DNA from: a virus
DNA length: 57,823 nucleotides
Direction: 5' to 3' (one strand)
Virus record (IMG/VR): IMGVR_UViG_3300034106_003862
Coordinates: 1 to 57,823 of that record
Shown: piece after piece, positions 8,364 to 16,482 of the stretch
Position numbering within the stretch: the stretch's first letter is position 1
Layout: every line of letters starts with the position of its first letter
Translations under genes and position numbers: made by a program
Notes under the pieces: model-generated
What the model saw: only the letters and a program-made list of their open reading frames with translations
Told to the model about the DNA's origin: nothing
Databases searched by the model: none

Positions 8364-8935
8364 TTTCTCCAGCAGTGATCGGGGAGCTGCTTGCGTTCCT
8401 CGGGCGTAGCGGACGGGAGAACATTGAGCCACACCGCCGTCGCGTTTTCCTGCGCGAGTACCGAGCAGGCCATCAGCTTGTCCTCATCCTTCGATTTCCT
8501 CCCGGCCCGGAATGTAAATCCGATCTGCTTGGTGGACTCGCGACAAGTCCCGCAGCCCTGACGCCAGTCTTCGTTCAGCGGGCACGACGCGCAGATTGCG
8601 GTCCGCCGGTCCGCTTCCTCTTGCGAGACGAAGGCGTGTTCGAGGACGAGCGAGCGGCTGGTTTGGTAGAGGTGCGCCATCCACGTCGCGACTCGCGAGG
8701 CAAGACTCGGTTTTGATCCCGGGTTGACGGGCTGGTGGCTGGTGCAAAAGTGCGGGTGGTTGTTGCAGACGTAGTCGAGGACATCTTTGAGCGGGTTGCC
8801 GACGGGGATCTTGTTGTTCAGGCGGTACTTCATCACCGCGTCAGCGAGGGCCTGATAGCTGTGGCTCTCGATGCGGTGGTCGCCTTCCATGTAGTGGAAG
8901 CCGCCCGGCGGGATGATGTTTTCTTTGGGGACCAT
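8360..8935 (-). CDS. Cysteine-rich putative zinc protein
   Basis: A 191-residue protein. Residues about 100-190 hold CASCPLNEDWRQGCGTC and end ...LPDHCWRK, matching the Cys spacing and ending (HC-x-K) of the neighbouring 79-residue protein. The N-terminal half (GGFHYMEGDHRIESHSYQALADAVMKYR) has no Cys and looks like a separate alpha/beta module. Stop-start overlaps join it to genes on both sides. No known activity can be assigned. Confidence 0.65.
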   Translation of the reverse strand: MVPKENIIPPGGFHYMEGDHRIESHSYQALADAVMKYRLNNKIPVGNPLKDVLDYVCNNHPHFCTSHQPVNPGSKPSLASRVATWMAHLYQTSRSLVLEHAFVSQEEADRRTAICASCPLNEDWRQGCGTCRESTKQIGFTFRAGRKSKDEDKLMACSVLAQENATAVWLNVLPSATPEERKQLPDHCWRK

Positions 8936-9282
8936 CAGAACAAACGGTCAGCGATGTCGTCCGGGTAGTGAGCCCGACGACGCGAGTAACAAATCGTGTA
9001 CGGCGCACCGTTGATGAATAAACTCGTGAACGTCTTCGGCCCGGGCGTCCGCTTCTTCGACGTGGGCGAAATGACCACGAAACGCTCGGCCTTGTTGATC
9101 GCCTTGCGGAGCGAGTACGTGCGCGGGTAGATGAGCCGCGTGGAGAAATCACCGGCGGGGTCGTACGAATACGGGGGAGCACCGAAGGACACGACAAGGT
9201 CCAGCGTGCGTAGCCACAAGGCGCGGAAGAATCGGATCATGCTGCGCAGTAGGACACAAAAGCAGGCGATTGAAAAGCTCAT
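8935..9282 (-). CDS. Hypothetical protein with a hydrophobic N-terminus
   Basis: A 115-residue protein. Residues 1-35 (MSFSIACFCVLLRSMIRFFRALWLRTLDL) are hydrophobic and basic, a possible membrane anchor; the rest is soluble, Arg/Lys-rich and ends with YPDDIADRLF. The start at 9282 overlaps the upstream stop by ATGA. It overlaps the downstream gene by one base. No family recognised. Confidence 0.6.
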   Translation of the reverse strand: MSFSIACFCVLLRSMIRFFRALWLRTLDLVVSFGAPPYSYDPAGDFSTRLIYPRTYSLRKAINKAERFVVISPTSKKRTPGPKTFTSLFINGAPYTICYSRRRAHYPDDIADRLF

Positions 9283-10781
9283 TTGTAGGTGGGATTCTTG
9301 ATACGCCAGTCTTCTTCCATGCCGCCGTATTGCTCGATCCACTGCATCATCAGCTTACGGTTGAGCGCGTTGCCCGGCGCGACGGCTCGGTTGAGAATCC
9401 AGTAGCTGTTGTGCCACTCGTGCCAGATCGCGTGTTCTAGCTCGCAGCCCGTGACGTGCGCGTTCCGGCGCATCAGGTTCCTCATCACGTTGTCCCACGA
9501 CTCCCGGCCCATCAGCATGTCGGGGAACATCTCGCGGTTCGCGAGCCACCAACGCTTGCTCACCGCGTAGAGGTCGCAACCGCTGTACCACTTGGCGCGA
9601 CGAATATCGAACTCGTCCTTCGGGAGACGCTTGGTCAGCGGGTGATGATAGTCCCACCGATGCGCGTAGGCCGCGCCGTGACGCTGCACCGTTTCAAGTA
9701 TTAGACCCGTTAATCCTGAGCAGAAGCCAATGTCATCATTGCAGAGAACGAGGATGGAGTCGTCCGAACGCGCTTCCGCTGCCGCCGTGTCGAGCAGGTC
9801 GCGGATGTACGGCACCGGCTTGTCGTTGATGTACGTCCCGTCGCGCTTGGCCTCGAAACGAATCTCCCGCCACAGGCCATTCTTGAACTCCTCCTCGCGG
9901 GTCAGACGTGCCCGACCAATCCGTGCCGCGTTGACGTTGTTGTTCACGGGACCGTAGTTCGTGACAAACAACAGCTCCGGAACGGGTTTGTCGTGCACGA
10001 GCGCACGGATAATCTCGTCCATGCGGCTCAGGGCCTCGTTGTAGAAACAGCGCAGCACTTGGTACGGCTTCCAAGCCGCACGTCCAAAGGGCGAACGGTC
10101 GAATGGTATCAGGGCCACAGTGCGCATCGTCGGCACAGCCTGCGCGAGGTGGAGAGGGAAGGAGTCGTTGGTCACGAGACCCACGGCCTTTTCGTACAGG
10201 GCCAGCAGGTCGTATGCGTGCGTGCTGCGAACGTCGGACACGTTCACCACCTCGTGGCCCGGCAGGCGCTTGGTCAGCTCGGCGAACACCTCGGGGGCGT
10301 CCTTGAACGGTGCGGTCCACCCCGCGCCGGAGAACAGGACGAGCGGCTTCTTGCCCTCGATGCGCTGGAGCAGCATCTCCTCCGCCGCCTTGTCGCGCTT
10401 GTCGAACACCAGCTCCGCACGCTCGAACGGCAGGTCCGTCTTCGACCGCTTCCAGATCTCGCGGTTGAAGGACCGCATGTCGAACGCGTAGTTCACTCCG
10501 CTCCCGTGCACCGAGCAGTCCACGAGCGGGTGGCCCGGGAATTTCTTGTACAGCCACGCCTTCGCCTCGGCCACCGTGTCGAACGTGCCGTGCCAGACGA
10601 TCGGCTCCACGTAGGAGACCCCGTCGAGCAGCGACGCGAAGTCCTTGGAGACGCACAGCCTCGCCGGACGATTGTGGTCGAGCGAGTACTGCTTGAGAAC
10701 CGGGAGGAGATTGGTGATGTCTCCGTTCCGGCCCAGCATCAGGTAAATATCAGTCGAGGTACTGGAAACGATTCGAGACAT
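9279..10781 (-). CDS. Two-domain glycosyltransferase: GT9-like plus GT-A-like
   Basis: About 500 residues. The first half resembles the heptosyltransferase family (GT9): a glycine-rich first loop (IYLMLGRNGDITNLLPVL), LVLFSGAGWTAPFKDAPEVF, and the donor-site motif TNDSFPLHLAQAVP. The second half (LLFVTNYG onward) looks like a separate GT-A enzyme with the acidic motif LCNDDIGF. The product may therefore add two sugars. I chose the ATG at 10781, overlapping terL by 32 bases, because the later ATG at 10739 would cut into the first beta strand. It heads a chain of overlapping genes running to 7147. Confidence 0.7.
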   Translation of the reverse strand: MSRIVSSTSTDIYLMLGRNGDITNLLPVLKQYSLDHNRPARLCVSKDFASLLDGVSYVEPIVWHGTFDTVAEAKAWLYKKFPGHPLVDCSVHGSGVNYAFDMRSFNREIWKRSKTDLPFERAELVFDKRDKAAEEMLLQRIEGKKPLVLFSGAGWTAPFKDAPEVFAELTKRLPGHEVVNVSDVRSTHAYDLLALYEKAVGLVTNDSFPLHLAQAVPTMRTVALIPFDRSPFGRAAWKPYQVLRCFYNEALSRMDEIIRALVHDKPVPELLFVTNYGPVNNNVNAARIGRARLTREEEFKNGLWREIRFEAKRDGTYINDKPVPYIRDLLDTAAAEARSDDSILVLCNDDIGFCSGLTGLILETVQRHGAAYAHRWDYHHPLTKRLPKDEFDIRRAKWYSGCDLYAVSKRWWLANREMFPDMLMGRESWDNVMRNLMRRNAHVTGCELEHAIWHEWHNSYWILNRAVAPGNALNRKLMMQWIEQYGGMEEDWRIKNPTYK

Positions 10782-12621
10782 CGGTTCGAGGGCGAAAGTT
10801 GCTGGCACCGGCGTCAGAACCCGATCCCACTTCCGCAGTGCCCACCGGGCCAGCGACGTTGAGACGAACACCGTGGATGAGAAGAGTCAAGGAGTCAGCG
10901 TAGTCGGGCGACTTATTTCCCCGGGACTTGTATTCGGTTTTCGCCTCCACCTTGATCTTGCCCCGTGCCGACGTATTGAACTGTCGGCTCGTCAGCTCGT
11001 GGAACAGGCGCTCCGTGGGCATCGTGTTGGAAATCTTGACGATGCTGTGCTCGATGAACTTGCGGGCCGCGTACCACAGCTCGGTCACCAGACGCTCGTA
11101 GAGATCGGACGGGGTCTCCGTGTCCTCCGTGAGAATCTTGATCTCGGACGCGGAGAAGCTGGGGTTCACGCCCTTCACTGGGCCCCACGTCGCCTTCAAA
11201 TAATCGTGCACGCCCGCGCCGTTGACGGTGCGGTCCACGCAGACCCACTCCGGCTCCACGCCCGCGTTCTCGCACATCTCGCGAATACTCCGCGCCATTT
11301 GCAGCGTCTCGGCCTTGGGCAGTTTAAACTGCTGGTCGATCTGGATCACGTTCTTGCGGAACGGTCGCCCGTCCTCCCCCACGAACACCCTCGTCTCGCC
11401 GTTAGGATGTTCCTTCGTGGGCCTCGTGCGCCAGCCGGTCGCAAGGCCGTAGCGCCCCACGGTCATCACCGCGTTGTCGTCGCCCTCAAGCGCAATGTCC
11501 ACGCCCGCCACCGGCACCGAGCTGGCGAACGTAAACTCGCCCTTGATCTCGTTGAGGAGCGACTGAGGGATGATGACGATGTCGGAGCCCTCCTTCGGAA
11601 AGGCACCGCGAGCGAACGTGTAGTATCCCCGGGTATTGAACCCGCCAGCGTTCGAGATGATCCGGTCGATACCCGTCTTCGTCTGGAGACCCGGGTAGAT
11701 CATCTTGTTCTGGACGACGTTCTCGGACTTCATGCCGTCGAGCCTCACGACGTTCCAACCTCTCCGGCTCTTCCACGTAATGCTGTGGTCCAGATCGAAG
11801 TGGCCCCAGCCGTCCTCGGGCTCGCAGCGCACACCGCACGCACCGTTCTGGTCCTTGGGGTTGAATGCCGCGAAGATCTTGAACTGCTCTAAACCGTCGG
11901 TGTTCGAGAGAATGTTGGACACGTCCTCCCAGATACCCACCGGAATATCCTCGGCCTCCTCCAGCATGATCCGCAGCCGTGTCATCTTGCCGAGGGTGGG
12001 GTGGGGCCTCGATCGCGGTTTCACCTTGATGCCCTGCAACTTCGCCGGGCTCTTCTTGCCCAGCGGAACAATCACCCCGTAGATGCCCGCGTCGCGCTTG
12101 TGCGGGTCCAGAGTGATGCCCAGACGAATACACTCGCCCGGACTCGGTATCGCCGATGTCTGGTGAAGGGTAACGAGGTGCGAGAACAAGTTCTTCTCAA
12201 GATGGTCCTCGCTGGGTCCCACCACCTTGACGTTCGTGTTCTCCGGGTCCCGAAGCCAATCGAGGTACAGCCACACGCCCAGCGAGAACGATTTGCCCAC
12301 CGACGCCGCGCCCATGATCATCAACTGGCTCGCGTTCTTGATCTCCTCCCACATCAGCTTCACGCTGCTCGGATCGGCGGAAAAGGTTGCCGAGGTCCAG
12401 AGCAGCGCAGCCGTATCGGCGTAGCGTCCTTGGTCCAAGAGCCACTGGCGGAACGCGACGAGGATCTGCGTGGCCTCGGAATCGCTGGTCGTCTGGGCGT
12501 TGGAATTCTTAACCTTCAGGACGATGTCGGCAGCGGCCTTTACGTCCTGACGCTCGTGCAGTTCCTCGGCCACACGGCGGACGAGCTGCGAGACGGCATC
12601 AAGTTTAGAATCGGTAGACAT
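10750..12621 (-). CDS. terL: Terminase large subunit
   Basis: A 623-residue DNA-packaging motor. The ATPase domain shows Walker A (MGAASVGKSFS, residues 103-113) and a Walker B-like strand (RIMLEEAEDI, about 217-226). The nuclease domain shows the first acidic residue in AGVDIALEGDD (Asp375), CVDRT, and SPDYADSL near the end. It would cut concatemers and pump DNA through the portal. About 300 bases of repeat-rich noncoding DNA lie upstream, unusual in this tightly packed cluster. The GT gene overlaps its end. Confidence 0.9.
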   Translation of the reverse strand: MSTDSKLDAVSQLVRRVAEELHERQDVKAAADIVLKVKNSNAQTTSDSEATQILVAFRQWLLDQGRYADTAALLWTSATFSADPSSVKLMWEEIKNASQLMIMGAASVGKSFSLGVWLYLDWLRDPENTNVKVVGPSEDHLEKNLFSHLVTLHQTSAIPSPGECIRLGITLDPHKRDAGIYGVIVPLGKKSPAKLQGIKVKPRSRPHPTLGKMTRLRIMLEEAEDIPVGIWEDVSNILSNTDGLEQFKIFAAFNPKDQNGACGVRCEPEDGWGHFDLDHSITWKSRRGWNVVRLDGMKSENVVQNKMIYPGLQTKTGIDRIISNAGGFNTRGYYTFARGAFPKEGSDIVIIPQSLLNEIKGEFTFASSVPVAGVDIALEGDDNAVMTVGRYGLATGWRTRPTKEHPNGETRVFVGEDGRPFRKNVIQIDQQFKLPKAETLQMARSIREMCENAGVEPEWVCVDRTVNGAGVHDYLKATWGPVKGVNPSFSASEIKILTEDTETPSDLYERLVTELWYAARKFIEHSIVKISNTMPTERLFHELTSRQFNTSARGKIKVEAKTEYKSRGNKSPDYADSLTLLIHGVRLNVAGPVGTAEVGSGSDAGASNFRPRTDVSNRFQYLD

Positions 12622-12919
12622 TCGGGCGCTATGGCAAAAAATTTTTAAAAACGTCTGGGTCCACTTAGTCCTTTGGGCGCAGCCAGCCCCCCCTCCCGGG
12701 GGTGTCCGACCTGTAGTCCCTGAGCCGTTACACGTAGGTCCACGGCCACTACCGTAGTCGCTGGACCCCTACGTCCCGAGGCCCGCAGGCCCGCCGACGC
12801 ACAACAAATATTATGTTTAGTCGGTCCGTGCATGGGTCGTAGGGTCTGCGTGGTTACACGTAGTTCGGTCGCAAGGACGTATGGACTTTGGGCCTACGGG
12901 TCGCATGGACTTGGATACG
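12622..12919. other. Noncoding, repeat- and hairpin-rich region next to terL
   Basis: About 300 bases with no credible gene, inside an otherwise overlapping gene cluster. It contains an 11-base direct repeat GTTACACGTAG (12727-12737 and 12853-12863) and a long imperfect hairpin (ACGTAGGTCCA at 12732-12742 pairing with 12762-12774). It also has runs of C and G, a short AT-rich patch (12802-12816), and an A/T run just before terL (12634-12649). Such a place next to terminase genes suits a pac or cos site or a structured leader; nothing in the sequence proves this. Confidence 0.45.
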
Positions 12920-13297
12920 TCAAGCATGGCCCTCCCCTACCCTGCCGGGACTTAGGGGGGTGGGGGTGTCCGAGTTGTAGAGACAAGCCTCGGGGGAGGG
13001 GGGTGGATTTTCTAACGTATCCAGCGCAGCCGCTACATCCGCGAATTTGCCCGCCCGAAGATTGGCACGACATTCGGCTGTCGTGATCTTCCCGTACCCG
13101 AATCGTTGCGCGTATCCACGCAGCTTCGCCAGCGCGGCCTTCGTCGGGAGCTTCTCGCGACGCATCCAGATGCGCGGGTTGTCCTCGGTCATCACGCGGT
13201 CAACCTTCTCCATGCGGCGACGCCAACTGGAGCCAAGCGCGTCGTCCATCCAGCGAATAATCTGATCGGCTTCCTGAGCACGTAGCTCGTCAGCCAC
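12920..13297 (-). CDS. Hypothetical protein between the terminase genes
   Basis: About 125 residues if the GTG ending at 13297 is used, eight bases downstream of the preceding stop. The body (ADQIIRWMDDALGSSWRRRMEKVDRV, and KLRGYAQRFGYGKITTAECRANLRAGKF) is helical and basic. The last 30 residues are Pro-rich and run into the repeat-rich region, so the true end could be misjudged. It might be a packaging helper given its place. No family recognised. Confidence 0.5.
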   Translation of the reverse strand: MADELRAQEADQIIRWMDDALGSSWRRRMEKVDRVMTEDNPRIWMRREKLPTKAALAKLRGYAQRFGYGKITTAECRANLRAGKFADVAAALDTLENPPPSPEACLYNSDTPTPLSPGRVGEGHA

Positions 13298-13304
13298 TAC
13301 GCGC

Positions 13305-13994
13305 TTAACTGATCGGTTGCGGATCGGTCGTGGTCGGAGGAGTCTCATCAATCGGAGCAGGAGGAACAGTGATGTTGGCCACACGAGAGTCGTGCATCTC
13401 GGTGAGCATGGAGAGAACCTGACGGACGTTCGCGACGTTGGTGCTGCCGCCGACGCCCTTGTCGCTCGCCTTCACGGTCTCAGCGAAGGACGGCACCTTG
13501 TCACCAAGGGCGCGATACGACATATTCTGCACGGTCTCCAGCGCCTTGGAGAGATCGAGGATCGCCTTGGGGTTTACATCGATCTTCGTGAGGTCGCCTT
13601 CCTCCGCGAACTTGAACTTCACTAGCACCTTGATCAGCTCCTCCGGGTCCTCGACGAGCTTGAGCGTGCGCTCCATCACCTCGCGCATGCGCTGGGCCTG
13701 AAGGTAGTTGATCGCCCGATTCGCTACGCGCTCGGCGTCGCTCTCACCTGCGCCGGTCTTCAACCTCTTCAACTTCGCTGGCCAGTTGAAATCGTGCTCC
13801 AACGCTTGGATCGCGGAGAGCGGAACCTTGGAAGCGATCGCGGTCTTCTCGATGTCGCCGGAGAACGCAGCGTAGCACATCCACGCACGGGCCTGATCAA
13901 CGGTTTCGAGCGCGACCTTCGAGGGGCGCTTCGGGGCGGGCGTCGTCGAGGGGTCCTCGATCCACGTATCCAGCGGGTTGAGTGATTCGGTCAT
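13305..13994 (-). CDS. terS: Terminase small subunit (probable)
   Basis: A 229-residue protein. Residues about 30-75 (VDQARAWMCYAAFSGDIEKTAIASKVP, ALEHDFNWPAKL; shown in parts) look like the N-terminal helix-turn-helix of small terminases. The middle is helical, as in oligomerisation cores, and the tail is Pro/Thr-rich. It lies just upstream of terL in the leftward direction and heads the left structural operon. TATACT of the late-type motif ends six bases before its ATG, so the message is probably leaderless. Confidence 0.7.
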   Translation of the reverse strand: MTESLNPLDTWIEDPSTTPAPKRPSKVALETVDQARAWMCYAAFSGDIEKTAIASKVPLSAIQALEHDFNWPAKLKRLKTGAGESDAERVANRAINYLQAQRMREVMERTLKLVEDPEELIKVLVKFKFAEEGDLTKIDVNPKAILDLSKALETVQNMSYRALGDKVPSFAETVKASDKGVGGSTNVANVRQVLSMLTEMHDSRVANITVPPAPIDETPPTTTDPQPIS

Positions 13995-14000
13995 CGCAGA

Positions 14001-14010
14001 AGTATACGAC
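14001..14010 (-). promoter_or_regulatory. Late-type promoter motif GTCGTATACT, probably giving a leaderless mRNA
   Basis: This copy lies just upstream of the terminase small subunit. The -10-like TATACT is separated from the ATG by only six bases (TCTGCG), the usual distance from a -10 box to the transcription start. The A of the ATG would then be +1. No -35 consensus is visible upstream. Confidence 0.6.
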
Positions 14011-14413
14011 AGGGGTGGCCACTACGGGTCGGACCCTACCCCCGGAAAAGGCGGAGCGAACAGCGCGACGCCGCCACAATGGGCCCCAGAACGGCGAAAG
14101 AACCGCCATTACGGGCCGATCGAAGCCCAAAGGCCCATCGACCCACAGACCAACCAACCCACCCTCCAAACGGCAAGGAACCCCGCAAATCCGCTGCTCC
14201 TGCGAACGATTGGTGGCCGGAGGCCCGTTTTTGAGCTGAACTTGGAAAATTAGTCTCCACTTTTCCAATTCCGTTTCATCCGTAACTCCTTCTACTACTA
14301 CTACTTCTATTACTTTAATTTAAAAGATATAATATAAATAGAAGTAGAGTCTCTGGGGACGGAAATGGCCGGAGAATCCGCCGCCGCCCCCAACCCCAAA
14401 AACCGTTTATAAC
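14011..14413. other. Divergent intergenic control region
   Basis: About 400 bases separate the leftward terminase operon from the rightward early genes. The first 220 bases are GC-rich with no convincing gene: an open frame at 13978-14253 has low-complexity P/N/R composition and no codon signature. The AT-rich segment 14270-14347 holds the early promoter and an inverted repeat. Confidence 0.6.
14301..14347 (+). promoter_or_regulatory. AT-rich early promoter flanked by a perfect inverted repeat
   Basis: A consensus -10 box TATAAT lies at 14328-14333 in the most AT-rich stretch of the window. The perfect 11-base arms CTACTTCTATT (14301-14311) and its complement (14337-14347) flank it with a 25-base spacer. 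A triplet run CTACTACTACT precedes the left arm. The arms could be an operator pair bracketing the promoter, or a stem in RNA. The first rightward gene starts about 65 bases further on. Confidence 0.55.
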
Positions 14414-15019
14414 ATGTTAGTCGTCCCAAAAAGCTACTTGCCCTCTGAAGAGCTTCCCATCACATCCTCAGAAACGATGAATGAACCTACCAATCGTCCC
14501 ACCGAAGTGAGCGAAGCCCTCGCAGGCTTCACGGCCTGTATCCCCAAGGACCCTACGACCCAAAGCCCCGAGCCCACGAGTCGCAGGGCCCCGAAGAAGG
14601 AGAAGCCTGCGGGTCACAAGAGCCCCTACAACCCGATTCTTGCCGAGGACATGGCCCGCGAGCTGGTGCTCTGCCGTCTGGCCGAGAACACCGAGCGGAC
14701 GGAAATCCGCTCCCTGCGCCAGTTCTCCCGCGAGATGCACGAGATCGGTGTCACCCTGCGCCCGCTCTCGGTCTCGACGCTTCACCGACTGTTCACGGGC
14801 CAGATGTACCCCTACCTCACCGACCGCGACGGCACGCCGTTCAACTGGGCGCTGATGCCTCGCGCCGTGCGTGGCCGTCGTTCCGGGGTCACGCCGCAGA
14901 CCTCGCGTCTCACGCGCATCGAGCAGCAGCTGAAGCGGCTGACTTCGATCATGGGTTACGTGTGCCACAAGCTCAACCTGCCCCACGACCTCGCCAAGGA
15001 CCCAACCTTTTCCGAGTAG
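14414..15019 (+). CDS. First rightward gene, hypothetical, possible DNA-binding protein
   Basis: 201 residues from the ATG at 14414, or 180 from MNEPTNRPTE at 14477. Residues 1-75 are low-complexity P/T/E/K. From about 80 the protein is structured: LRQFSREMHEIGV then LSVSTLHRLFTGQMYPYL has the spacing of a helix-turn-helix, followed by a basic patch (RAVRGRRS) and a C-terminal helix. As the first gene after the AT-rich promoter it may be an early regulator; no family is recognised. Confidence 0.6.
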   Translation: MLVVPKSYLPSEELPITSSETMNEPTNRPTEVSEALAGFTACIPKDPTTQSPEPTSRRAPKKEKPAGHKSPYNPILAEDMARELVLCRLAENTERTEIRSLRQFSREMHEIGVTLRPLSVSTLHRLFTGQMYPYLTDRDGTPFNWALMPRAVRGRRSGVTPQTSRLTRIEQQLKRLTSIMGYVCHKLNLPHDLAKDPTFSE

Positions 15020-15073
15020 TTTCCCGGCCACGACAACGTGGCCACAAACCAAACCAAAACGACAGGACACACA

Positions 15074-15439
15074 ATGACCGCTAAGAAGAAAACCAACACC
15101 CGCAGCACCAAGACGAAGACCCGCAGCACCAAGTCCCCGCGTGACGAGGCCCGCGAGGCCGCGCAGTGTTTGCTAAACAAGAAGTTCGAGTCGTTCGGCC
15201 TTGAGGACGACCCGAAGGGCGATGAACTCATGGCCATGGCCCTTGAGAACCTGCTGGACGATGCCGCTGAGTGCGCCGCCCACCTCCACGACAAGAACCT
15301 CCCCAAGCTGTTCTCCGCCGCCGTTCGACTCGAAGACAACGCGATCGCGTTCCACTACATCGTGACGAACATCCTCCGCAACACGGACCAGAAGACCCGC
15401 GATCTCGCCATCGCGGAAGCCTTCGGACCCGCCAAGTAA
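15074..15439 (+). CDS. Hypothetical early protein with a Lys/Thr-rich N-terminus
   Basis: A 121-residue protein. Residues 1-25 repeat a K-T-R-S-T pattern (direct DNA repeat ACCCGCAGCACCAAG twice). The rest is an acidic helical domain (KGDELMAMALENLLDDAAECAAHL). It is separated from both neighbours by about 55 bases that each begin with a similar CCCGGCC-type stretch and end in an A-rich leader before ATG. Function unknown. Confidence 0.65.
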   Translation: MTAKKKTNTRSTKTKTRSTKSPRDEAREAAQCLLNKKFESFGLEDDPKGDELMAMALENLLDDAAECAAHLHDKNLPKLFSAAVRLEDNAIAFHYIVTNILRNTDQKTRDLAIAEAFGPAK

Positions 15440-15495
15440 TCTCCCGGCCCTCCCACGGCCACGACAACAACGCCCGTAGTTCAGAACCCAATACA

Positions 15496-16041
15496 ATGAG
15501 AAAGCCACGCATTCACCTGTCCGACGAATGCCTCGCCGAGATGGAACGCCTGTTCCGCTCCGCGAAAATACGCTGGTACACCGACCAGCAGATCGCCGAC
15601 CACCTGTTCGCTCGCGGACTCACGGAGCGCCCTCTGTGCGCAACGACGATTCACCACCGACGAATCGCGATCTGCGGATACCGCCAGCGATGGAGGTCCA
15701 AGGGTCCCCTTGCTCGCAAGGTGGTGAGATCGTATGGGTGGAGGCCCGCCGCAGGCCGCTACGTCGTCGTTTCGCCGTTGGCTGAGGAGGCAGAACGCAA
15801 GCCCGCCCTTGCCTGCGCCCCGGCTCCGACGCCTGCGCCAGCCCCGGCCTCGGCCTCGGCCCCCGCGCCTGCGCCAGCCCCGGCCTCGGCCTCGGCCTCG
15901 GCCCCAGCGCCAGCGCCAGCGCCAGCGCCCGCCGCCGCCGCCTCCGCCGCGCCGACGAACGAGGATCGCCTTGTTCGTCTGGAGCGCGTGCTCGCTCAGT
16001 TGGTGGAACTCCAGCTCCGCGCAATTCAGAAGACCACCTGA
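15496..16041 (+). CDS. Hypothetical HTH-like protein with an Ala/Pro/Ser repeat linker
   Basis: A 181-residue protein in three parts. Residues 1-60 resemble a helix-turn-helix (WYTDQQIADHLFARGLT, then TIHHRRIAICGY). Residues about 107-150 are an almost pure A/P/S linker built from GCCCCGGCCTCGGCCTCG-type DNA repeats. Residues 152-181 (EDRLVRLERVLAQLVELQLRAIQ) form a short coiled coil. It may be a DNA-binding protein tethered to an oligomerising helix. Length variation in the repeat is likely between relatives. Confidence 0.65.
   Translation: MRKPRIHLSDECLAEMERLFRSAKIRWYTDQQIADHLFARGLTERPLCATTIHHRRIAICGYRQRWRSKGPLARKVVRSYGWRPAAGRYVVVSPLAEEAERKPALACAPAPTPAPAPASASAPAPAPAPASASASAPAPAPAPAPAAAASAAPTNEDRLVRLERVLAQLVELQLRAIQKTT
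15816..15950. repeat. GC-rich Ala/Pro/Ser codon repeat
   Basis: A tandem, imperfect repeat of 6-base units (GCGCCA, GCCTCG, GCCCCG) inside the gene at 15496-16041. It includes two near-copies of a stretch of about 30 bases reading CCTGCGCCAGCCCCGGCCTC and on. It leaves several reading frames open on both strands, which creates false genes there. Confidence 0.8.
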
Positions 16042-16045
16042 CACC

Positions 16046-16246
16046 ATGCCTAGGCACACATCACGAGAACAGGACATTCTGATCGATCAGGCCAGCAGCA
16101 CCGTCGAGAACATCGTCACAAACCTGATCGCCGTCGTCGAGCAGCTCGATGACCGGCTCTCCGAGTCGATCAGCGAGAACGACACGCTGCGAGCAACTAT
16201 CGAATCGCTTGAGCGGCGTATCGAAGAACTGGAGGCAAAACAATGA
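16046..16246 (+). CDS. Small coiled-coil protein
   Basis: A 66-residue acidic protein with clear heptads from about residue 18 to the end (VENIVTNLIAVVEQLDDRL and LRATIESLERRIEELEAKQ), so it is probably an alpha-helical dimer or trimer. It starts four bases after the preceding stop and overlaps the next gene by ATGA. Function unknown. Confidence 0.7.
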   Translation: MPRHTSREQDILIDQASSTVENIVTNLIAVVEQLDDRLSESISENDTLRATIESLERRIEELEAKQ

Positions 16247-16482
16247 GCGCGAAGCGCAAAGACGGAGGCCCGGCTTTTCCGATGGGGTATCGCCCCGAGG
16301 GGAATAGTGCAAACCACCCCGGCATGACCTTACGCGATTACTTCGCGGCGGCGGCGTTGCAGGGGCTGATTGGCTGCGACTACGATGACGGGCCCACTTG
16401 GGAAGATTTCGTCGCGCAGTCCTACCAGCTCGCCGACGCGATGATCGCCGAGCGTGCGAAGGCGAAGGGCGGTGCGTCGTGA
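16243..16482 (+). CDS. Small conserved phage-type protein (GMTLRDYFAAAALQG motif)
   Basis: A 79-residue protein with DGGPAFPMGYRPEG, then GMTLRDYFAAAALQGL and YQLADAMIAERAK. I recall this pattern from many small proteins of tailed phages; the function is not known. It overlaps the previous gene by ATGA and the next by GTGA, so it is translated as part of a coupled series. Confidence 0.75.
   Translation: MSAKRKDGGPAFPMGYRPEGNSANHPGMTLRDYFAAAALQGLIGCDYDDGPTWEDFVAQSYQLADAMIAERAKAKGGAS

Noticed and set aside
12645-13086. Two short open frames over the terminase intergenic region
   Set aside because: Composition is that of repeats and hairpins read as protein, no start context, and neither fits neighbouring gene overlaps.
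13978-14253. Plus-strand frame in the divergent control region
   Set aside because: It starts inside the terminase gene, is low-complexity, and would run out before the AT-rich promoter.
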